From NCBI GenBank assembly GCA_037074765.1, contig JBAMDO010000576.1:744001-808000 (forward strand): 64,000 nucleotides of DNA, read 5' to 3'. Positions 50,759-61,400 of this stretch are shown piece after piece; the stretch's first letter is position 1; each line of letters begins with the position of its first letter. A program made the translations under genes and the position numbers. Source of the stretch: Mansonella perstans. Its lineage: Eukaryota; Nematoda; Chromadorea; Rhabditida; Onchocercidae. Under the pieces are notes generated by a model. The model saw only the letters and a program-made list of their open reading frames with translations, searched no databases and had not been told where the DNA came from.

Positions 50759-53038
50759 GGCGTTTTTCAAAAAAAAAAAAAAAAAAAAAAAAGTATAGAA
50801 AAAAAAATGCCGCTTTTTTTTTTAAAAAAAAAAATTCATATTTTACAATGATAAAAAAAAAGCAAAAAGTATCAAATAAAAATAAATTCATTCATCAAAT
50901 TTAAATTAAATTTTTCATTCATCCTTTAATTAACTTTTCAAAAGTTTTCACTTATCAAAATGTTGCATTACATCATTTCAAATCGCATCATCATCATCAT
51001 TAGTTAAGTTTGAAATAGAAGATGATCCAAATGATACATAGGATGAATTTCAAAATTCTATCATTTATTTTTTACAAATCTTCATATCCTAAATTTTTGT
51101 TAAAAATATTTTAGTAAGTAAAAAAAATTTTGAATCATTTAAAAATATTTTCCTTTTAATCCATTTTCTCATTTCTTTAATTACTTACTAATTGAAAATT
51201 TTTCAAAAAAGTCTTTAACTACTTATTGTATATATCAAAAAAAAAAAAAAAAAAAAGAAAAAAAAGGAAAAATAATAGTAGTAATTGCATTTTTTTTTTT
51301 CTTTTTTTTGTTTTATGAATTGATTAAAAGATACAAATTTAAGCAGAATGCACAAATTTTAGTAGGATGCACATATTCAATACATAATTAACAAAAATGA
51401 ATAAACTCATTTCCATAAATGGATAGATAGATAGATAGATGGATATGTATGTATATTTTGTTCCCAATTTATATACATATATGTGTGTGTGTGTGTGTAC
51501 TATAAAAGGGACACTTCTTCTTTTTGCTTTTTTTTGTCCCTTTTCTGCAAGTGGTTTGTAGTTGAAAAGATGAAAAAAAGAAAAAGCACAAAAAAAAGAA
51601 ATGGAAAAAAGTATTGGGAAAAAAAAATTGTTAAGAAAGGGTGAAAATTGAGAGAAAAATTCATTGCAAAATTGTTTTGTTTTTGTTACCAAAACAAAGA
51701 CAGAGAGAGAGAGAGAGAGGGAAAGAAAGTATTTCGAACAAAAAACTTTTTCATCTTTTCTTCTTTTCCTTTTTTTTAAATTTCATTTCTTCAAACAAAC
51801 TAACTGATTTCCACTGTATTTCATTTCTTGTTTGTATAAACGTTGACATCATGCAAAAATCCTATTGATGATATTTTGTTAACTTGAATACTATTTTTTT
51901 TTGAAATTTAAAATTAAAACGATGAAATATGTTTTCTTTTAAGTTGTACTTCTTTCACTACTACTACTACTACTACTACTACTCTTACTTTATGAAAAAG
52001 ATTTTAAATAAATGTAAGAAAAATTAAATCTGTACTTACTTTTCAAAAACATTGCCAAAATTGTTTTCACATCGATATATATACTCAATGCAAATAACAA
52101 AATATCTTTGGTTACTCTTCCTCTTCCTCTTCTTCTTCTTCTTCTTCTTCTTCATTTTACTCATTCGCCAATTTTTTTCTTTTCCTCCCCGTCATCATGA
52201 TAAGATTTACTAAGTGATAACAAAAAAAAAAAATACAAAACTACTACCATTTAAGGTCATGTTTGAAATTTTGATAGTAGTGATTATCTTTGAATCTCTT
52301 CCGCTTCACCATCACAATAACATTCAAACTTTTGATTTATTTTAGAATCATTCAAAATAACACCCTGCTTACGAAACACAAAAATATTTTAGACGACGTA
52401 ACGCAAAAAACAGGTCAAACAGAAAATTGAAAGAATGTAAACAAATAAATAAACATGGCATAGGTCAAACATTAGGTCAAGCATATCGAAAGATATATTA
52501 TTCATTTTAGTTGAAGAATTAAAATAAAATTTGTTAACCTTTGCAATCGTAATTGGCTTTGTTCAAGAAGTGAAGAAAAAATACCGCATTATGATGAAAA
52601 TATCAAATGTCGAGAAATTCCTATTATTTATCAAAGCTCATCATATAAGCCTAAACATAACCTACTCAGATAAACTTTAATTTCAAGAATTTGTGGGAAT
52701 ATATTTTTTATTTAAAACAAGCATTAACAATTATGTCACACACTATCACCCGCTAATTATCAATGATGCAAACAATGAATTTACAAAAATATTTATCTGA
52801 TCAAAATAAAGGTTATATAAGTTTGGTTCTGATGATCAATTAAGCTGCTGCATGATACGTTAGTTACTTGCGTTGAAAAAAAGATTAGATGTTTGAAGTT
52901 TAAGATATCGAAAATATCGATTTAACAACACAATTCCTTTAGAATAATGTGGGATTGAGAAGTCAAAAACGAGAATCAGAACCACAAAAACGCGGTCACT
53001 ATCCTTTCATAAAATTTTTATCAACGAAAAATCCTAAA
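50759..53038. other. Spacer below ARMC9 with simple repeats
   Basis: No gene supported. It holds many A/T runs, a GATA run (51421-51441), a TG run (51482-51499), a GA run (51700-51721), a CTA run (51957-51983) and a CTT run (52121-52154). The open frames here follow these repeats. Confidence 0.6.
51957..52154. repeat. CTA and CTT trinucleotide microsatellites
   Basis: CTA/ACT units at 51957-51983, and CTT units (interrupted by CCT at the start) at 52121-52154. Confidence 0.85.
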
Positions 53039-55435
53039 TTATTTAAAAACGAAATCAAATTTAAACGGATCTCGTGCAACCAGTGGCCGCCGACGGCTAT
53101 TTTCAAGAATAAATGTCTGTTGCGATGAACCTGAATCAGGACGCTTGAAAGAGTTGCTTATTTCAACATTTGTTGGCCGTAATGGTTGCTGTTGTGCTCT
53201 ACTATTATTCTTCCTGATACTTCGCAGTATTACTGCTCCATGACATTTAGCTTGTTTATTTGGAACGATTCCAGGTGGAACAGCTATTTCATCGTTGCCA
53301 ACAATGGTCATGTTAGAACAAGAAGCTGGTTTAACTGACGTATCCGACAAGCAAAACTTTGTAATTAATAGCTTTTCACCGAAGAGTTCGCCCAGATGAG
53401 GTTCTACCGTATCCGTGCTTTCAACTTCCGCTTCTAAATAATCGATTTCCTAAAAAAACCATTGCTTCAAAGAAATCGCTGCAGCATTGCTTGCTGTCGT
53501 TAAGTAATATATTTTATCAAGTGTAGGATTAAAATAATATTGAGGCACCTGGAAATTGTCATCTCATCCATTCCGTTACTTCCAAAACCTAAGGTATTCT
53601 TACATCATAATGTGCAAGACTCTGGAGACTTTCGTATCACTGTGGATTTACTAACATCTATAATAAATTCAACAATTGATGTTTAGAAAATCCAAAAAAC
53701 TTCAAAAAGAACACTAAAAGCTTATTTGCAAGAGCTTGATTAATTACCTGAATTTCTTCAGATCCATTGCAATCCAAACGCCATATAAGCGGTACTTCAA
53801 GATCTACAAATTCCATATAGAAAATATAAGGTATTTCTGAATAGCTCTAATGTGAAGAAAATCAACTACCTGTTAGAATGATATTTGCAGTAGAATAAAA
53901 TATCAGTTTGCAAAAAAGGCTTGATGTTGCCTTTCTTTCTGGAGGTATAATTTTTGATGTGGTCGAAAGGACCTGGACCCTGAGGTGCTCTTGCTGTGAC
54001 GCCACGTACTGTCGCAGCAGAGGTCTCAGGGAGGAGGTCATAAGCTTTCTTCGGATTTGGGATACTTAAGTGTAAAATAATAATCAAGAAGAAGAAGAAG
54101 GATCAAGAAGAATTTCGAACTTGAAATGCTCGATTGAGCAATAACATCATTGTGGATGAATGACCTAAAAGTTATTAGGAATAAATTTTAATATGTCAAT
54201 GAGTGGGAGGACTTGAAAAAGATGTAGGTATCATCATGGATGTAATAGTAATATAATTTAACAATGACTTGTGTGTGTGTGTGTCTGTGTCAAAAAAAAA
54301 ATAATACATGCCAAAATATTACAATTAGTATGTAAAAATTTGCAAAAGTTTCTAATGTTAAAAAAAAAAGGAAGAAAATGGTAGAAAATTGCACTATTCC
54401 AGTAATAAAAAAAAAAAATTAGTCGACTAATACACGACATTCTCTTACAAACTATCCATTCTCCTTTCATATCCATTTCTTATCGAATCAATATGATATC
54501 ATTATAAATTGATTCATTTAAATCAATTTAATGATGAAATTATCTAGATAAATTTTCTAGGTAAAAAAAAGGAAAACCTAAAAAGCAATCATTTCCTGTA
54601 AGGTGTTTACTCATAGTTAGTTCTAAACTTTCAAAAATACTTCAAGAAATTGATATAGTGATTTATATGAATTGTTTTTAAGAAATCTTAATAGCGCTCT
54701 CTCTCTTCTATGTTCACTTTATTATATCTCTCCATCTAGGATATTTAATTGCAGAAGTAATTGACGTTCATACTATTTACTACTACTTCTACTACTTGTT
54801 TGATACGGCATTCAACGTGAGGTTACCAGCATATCGAAATCGGAAACAATGAAGATTGTAAGAGGACGAAAAGACCTCGAAGCACCATCGACTGGTTCAT
54901 GCGATGCTGCCGACAGTGATTCGTAGGGTATGGTGTCTCACACACACATACACACATACACACATACACACATACACATACACACATACACACATACATA
55001 CATACACACATATACACACACACATACATACATACACATACATACACACACATACACATGTATATACACTCAGTAAAAATGTAGCCCAAGAAAAGAATAG
55101 CAGGGCAGTTGTGGGAAATGTGAGCAGCACGCTCAGTTTTTCATTTATGCCTAAAAATTTTTTGGGGCTGGCACGCCAGGAACGGAACGAGGACCGATGG
55201 GGTAGCGCCCGGCACCGGCAAATAGCTCACAGCAAATGACCCATCGACGACGTCGCCCCCCTCCTTAAAGCCGTCGTCTACCGACAATCGACAAGATCGT
55301 CGCCACCTGGTACGACGTATTCGACCCAGACATTTTTCTTCCTCTTCTATATATACACCAACAAATAGCGAAGCCTAAACGAAAACTACTAAAATACATC
55401 TATACATACATATATACATACACATACACACACGC

Positions 55436-55484
<49 letters not shown>

Positions 55485-58400
55485 TACTACACAGGATGGC
55501 ACCCTCCGATACTCCCTATCAACTAAACATTGGATCCTTTTTTAAAGAATTTTTAAACATTGAAAGACAATCATCATCATCATCATCATGCAGGATATAT
55601 TTTTCTTCCTCTTCTAATCCTACTACTACTTACTACTTCCTACTATATCTCATTTTATCCAGACTTCACGTTTTAGTTCAAATCTCTTTTTTTTTTTTTT
55701 TTCCCATCCTTTTTGCCTATCGTACGCATTCCCCAGAAAAATGAATAGTTTCCGGTGATATAATCCATCATCATCTTTTATTCTTTACCAACTATATAAT
55801 CTATTCTCTATTCTCTCTCAACACAAAAATTCTCCTCCTAGTTGAAATTTCTTCTTATAATCTAAATGAATCACACAAGAAAATATTACCCTATCCTATA
55901 CTTCTTTCCTGAAATTAATAATTTTGAATAATTTACTAAAAATAATTATGTGAAAAAAAAAAATGAGCATAAATTTAAAGCATAAAATTAAACATTAAAT
56001 AGAAATCAAAAATTACACATCCGAATATAATTGCACGTTCAATCATTTATCACATCAAACACGTATCACTTATAAAGTTATAAATTTTAAACAAATATTA
56101 TGGTGTCAAGTATACACGTATTGTTAGATTACCCATATTCACTTACAAGTTATAAACCTCATCCACCTTCTGATCATAGCCATTTTTATGAGAACAAAGA
56201 ACTAAGATTTCTTTGTCTTTCTTTTTTTATAGATCATTGATACACGTATACACCCACAAACAATGTATAAATGTACGTGCGTTATACGAACAAATTTTAC
56301 ACATCACATCATTACAATTACGGCACGTGCATTCACACGTATTTGATAAGAGTTCGTAATGAGAAACACAATGAAATGTGTGGAAAAGTTTAAAAAAATT
56401 TAGACGACAACTCTACGCTACGGCAACGTTACGGCAATTAACATACACATATATACATGCACACATATACACGTAAACATACACGTACTGGCATACATTG
56501 AAAAAAATAAGAGAATTTAAAAAAAAATTCATAGCAATGCTTACTTATGACAAACGAAAGATGCATATTTCAACGTTTTCATTCTACGGAGAAATTGTTT
56601 AAGATGAATGAAAGAAAAGAATTCTTTCACATTTACAATTTTAATGATTTACTTAAATATATGAATAAATAATTTTAAATGAGTAAATGACTTAATTCAT
56701 TATTTTTTCGACGACTAATACTGGAAATAACAAAAACAAAAGATATCCGTTCAACTCATACTCTACATTTAAATTTATACAAACTTAGACACTATCAACA
56801 TGTTGTTGTCTAATTCGAAATCTTCACTATAGCCTGAAATTACTTCGTAGAATATGAAGAAAAGTAAATAATGACTAGCCTGGTTAAGAGGTAAGATTCT
56901 TTCTTGTGAATAGTGACTAAGCCTGGTTAAAAGGTAAGATTCTTTCTTGTGAATAGTAACTAGCCTGGTAAAAAAGGTAAGATTCTTTCTTGCTAACAAG
57001 AAGACCTGTTTTGGGTATTGATAAAATGTCAACTTGTTCCAACAATTCATCTTATTTCTTCTAGTCTTATTACACCAAAAGAGACAGACTATTGTCAAAT
57101 GATTGTTCCATTCCGTCAATCACTCATATCTATTTACGGAAAAATCTAACTTGTTAGTTTATTCAGTAAAAGAAATAGCCTAAAATATCATTTTTCTTAA
57201 AGCATCTTAGAAAAATCGTTGCACAGAGATATTTAAACTAAGTCAACTTATAAATAAAATAAACGACTGCTTTTTTTTCAGGGATTGGTTGCTTCTAAGT
57301 TGATTTGACCTATTAGGCATAATATATTTTAGAAACTTTTCAAATCTATTAATTGATCGATTTTTACTACTTATTAACAAACGATGCCTTTGGTAATTTT
57401 TCTATGAGCTAATACAATTAATATATTTACTGCTTATTTAGAAGTTTTCTTGTTAAATAAAAATATGAAACGCTTCATATCTTCGAGAAATTTACTATTA
57501 ATTAGTTACAGTCATTGAGGTGTACTGAACTTGGCCATTCAACATATCATCTCATCAATTATTTGCAACCTATGTATACTTATATCTATTTTAGATTATA
57601 ACAGTATTGTATCTAATTTAATTTCTTTATAACTTTAATTAAAATCTTAAATTCTTAATTCTGTGCTATTTCGGGTGGAACTCATATGCTCTAATAACTT
57701 TTATTAAATCGAAAGTTTTCAACAATATTTTAGATTATCCTTCAGAGAATTAAATAACCCGCTGCAAATTTGACTTATTTATGACACTGAACCATACTAA
57801 AAAAAAAAGTAATGAGATCGTTTGACCTTTGACTGACCCTGACAAATTGAATCATAGATAGTTCAAATAGAAACCTTGAAGGGAACAAATTGAATAAATG
57901 AATTTACTTTCTTCTTATGAATTTGAACTATGAGAATACTGATTGCACAATTTGTATTAAACAAAGAAGCTCGAAGTTGTACTGTTTCTGGGAGGATAGA
58001 ACAAATTACTGAAAGTTTGCCCTTAAGGCATTAACCATTGTCTTTCTTTCAAGTTACCAACAACTATGAACTTTATCTTACTTCTGAAATTCAATTTTTT
58101 CCAATGGGTGGTTTAAAAAAAAAAACGAAAAAGAAAGAAACAATGAAATTGCTTGCTGACGTAACGTTTGAAGTGAGTGAGGCTGACTCATCGAGAAGCT
58201 AAATCAGGCCAAATTTAAGAGAGCAAAATAAACCGATCTATCCAGTGGAACAACGGCAAACAACGAATGACGGAAATATAACAGAAGGAACGTCTATGAG
58301 TCATCCTCATGTTAAGATCATTGCTTATAGACCAGGAGGAGGAAAAAGGAGCAAAAAAGAATATTATAATGTGCAGAATGAAGATCGAGAATTGTGGATG

Positions 58401-61400
58401 TCAGGATGAGAATCGAGAATTGTAGGTGCAGGATGAGGATCGAGAATTGTGGATGCAGGATGAAGGTGAAGATCGAGAATTCCGGATGAAGATCGAGAAT
58501 TGTTGGTGCAGGATGAGGATCGAGAATTGTGGATGTCACGAGAATTGTGGGATATCAGAAGGAAAATCGAGAATTGCATATGTCAAGATGAAGATCCTTC
58601 AACTGATTTTTCATCAGTCCTTTGCTCAAAGGGAAGTTATTTTAGGTAGATCAAAATCAAAGAATTACTACGTTGGATCGGTAAATGAATTAGATGAATT
58701 ATGAATGAATGGGTTATTGGGTATGAGTTGAATGGAAATAAAATGAAAGATTTAAAAAATCTTAAAAGATGGAATGGAGAGCGAACATTTTTGTTAAAAC
58801 GGAACATAAAGACAATTGAGATGAACTCACCTGAATTGCCAAGAAAATGATACTAAATCACCTTTCTTATATAAGGCAGTAGAGTGGGCAGTGAAAAAAT
58901 GAGAAAAGTAGGAGGAGAAAGTGCTCGTCGCCTGTTCCTATTTCTTTTTCAGGTCACTTCGTCATCATCTCACTAACAACATTTCGTGTCTCCTGCTTTA
59001 AAATCAGATGTTTTCCCTATTGGATAAAATTTGTTCATCTTTCAGACAACAATTCCTTCATAAAAGGAGATCTTTAATTGAGGAAAAAAGTAACAGAGAG
59101 AGAGAGAGAGAAAGAGAGAATGTATTCTTATTTCGGGGATAAATAAAATTTCATCAATTGCTTATGAACCGATCGCTAATGCCACCGAGAGATTTTCTAA
59201 ATTTCACCAATTGTTGCCACCAATTGCTGCTTATGGACCGCTAATATCATTGGGAGATCTTATGGAGGACCGCTAATATCACTGGGAGATCTTGTAGATC
59301 GCTAATATCACTGGGAGATTTTATGGACCGGTAATATCACTGGGAGATCTTATGGACCGCTAATATCACTGGGAGATCTTATGGACCGCTAATATCACTG
59401 GGAAATCTTATACGGACTGCTAATATCACTGAGGAGATCTTATGGACCGCTAATATCACTGAGATCTTATGGAGCGCTAATATCACTGAGATCTTATGGA
59501 GCGCTAATATCACTGGGAGATCTTATATGGACCGGTAATATCACTGGGAGATTTTCCTGATCTAATTTTGCTCAGAGTTAATACGATTTGAATGAAAAAA
59601 TGAATAAAAATGACAGCGATTGCTCTCGGGAAGAAGCAACAAAAGATTCCAGCGGCCGGGGTAAACTCTCCCACTGTTCTTACCCATAATAAATTTATTT
59701 TTGCACATGTAATGTATGTATGTATGTATGTATGTGTGTGTCTGTCTGTGTCTGTGTGTCTGTATGTCTATGTTCTGGGGTAGAGAGTGAAGAATAAGGA
59801 ATGGTGTCGGGGTAGAAAGAGTGGGAGAAATGAAGAGAGGAGGAGGAAGTAAGAGAAAGAAAAGACAGCTGGCAGTGGCTGTCGCGGAATGAGATCGACC
59901 ACCGAAGGAGTCAAATGAAAGCACATCCGTTCCTCAATTCTATTCACCGCGGCAGAACACCGTTCAAAGCAACCAGCCGACGATCGAACATCACTGATAG
60001 CGCGCCATTGCAATAACCGCCAACATATAAATTCTCTCTCTCTCTCTCTTTCTCTCTTTCTCTCTCTTCCTCTCACTCTCTCTATTTCTCTTTTTCTCTT
60101 TCTCTCTCCGTGTTCTATTTGATTGAAGAAATCATTGGTGTGTTTGGATAATTTTTTTTTTTTTTTACACAAAAGTTCCTCTGTTACTTACCCACCCACT
60201 CACCTACCCACCTATCCACCTACCCACCCCTTACCCACCTACCCACCCACCTACCCACCTATCCATCTACCCACCTACCTACTACTCACCTACCCACTAC
60301 CCACCTACCCACCTACCCACTTACCCACCCACTCATCTATATTTGCCCGACTCAATCTATCTTTTCAAAATTTTTTTTTTCAATCTCCCTTAGAAAATAT
60401 TGTTGAGGCATCAGACAATTGTGCTTGGCTAAAAGCAAAATATCGGCTTTAAGGGACTTTTCCCTAATCGAACACATACATACATATACGATATATATCC
60501 CTAATAATGATGATAACACAATGATGATAGGCTTGTAAATTGTGCCAGGCAAAGGCATTCTTCGATCAAAAGGGCAACAATGCCTACTATTCCTTTTGGA
60601 TATCTCAAAAATTTCATTTCTCACTCTAACTGTTCTTCATTGAAATCTGTTCACTCTCTCTCTCTCTCTCTCTTCAATAAAAATTATCTATCCTTTTCGT
60701 TGCTCCAAAAAAAAAAAAAAAAATGGTAGATGGATGAACAGAAATTTGAAGTTGAATTTGTCCCTTTCCCTCCTCAATCCTTTAGGCCTCCTTTAGGCTT
60801 GCTCCCTTTAACTCTTTCGTTGTTCTGTCGTAAATTTCTAATGGTTGGTACCTTTGGCACTACATTATCTATTCTTTTTGTTGCTCCAAAAAAAAAAATG
60901 ATAGATGGACAGAAATCTAAAAAAGCTAATGTCCCTTTCTCTCCGCAGTCCTTTAGGCCTTCATTAGGCCTGTCTTCTTTAACTGTCTCGTTGTTCTCTC
61001 GTAAGTTTTTAGTGGTTAATAGCTTTGGCACAATTCTTATTTTACTGACTCATCCAATATCTCTGATGCATTTGGCATCGTTCCCCGATAAAAAAAATTT
61101 GAACAAAACAAAAATTCACTCAATTAGTCAAAAATACAAGGATAATTGGAAGTAACAAAACTAAGTGGTGTCGTAAAATGTATGTGTGTATGACACACAA
61201 TTACTGTATAAACTGATACCACCTATCATTCCTCCATTAGATGTGAGAGCGATCATGATGCTATGCGCGGTCTTCTGAGACATACCACATTCATTCACCC
61301 TTGACATCTTAGCGTAGACGGGGGGACATTCTGGGTGACATCTAATTTGTACGATGAAAAGATAGATTCATTCGTTCCGCTTATATCACTACCTTTTTTT

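Noticed and set aside
54823..55239. Cys/Val/Met/Tyr- and His/Thr-repeat proteins
   Set aside because: Translations of the CA/TACA microsatellite in different frames.
58318..58704. Ile-Leu-Asp-Pro-His repeat frames on both strands
   Set aside because: Satellite translations; every frame of the GATCGAGAATT repeat gives a similar pseudo-protein.
59562..60172. Overlapping minus-strand frames with Arg/Glu-rich and Ser/Pro-rich runs
   Set aside because: Low-complexity output of CT/GA and TG repeats inside the ARMC9 intron.
60123..60452. Thr-Tyr-Pro-Pro-Thr repeat protein
   Set aside because: Translation of the CCCACCTA array, with no start context or splice sites.
60730..61155. 141-codon frame with an internal repeat (RPPLGLLPLTLSLF / RPSLGLSSLTVSLF)
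   Set aside because: The internal repeat is explained by the DNA-level tandem duplication at 60690-61050. No homologue, splice support or start context.
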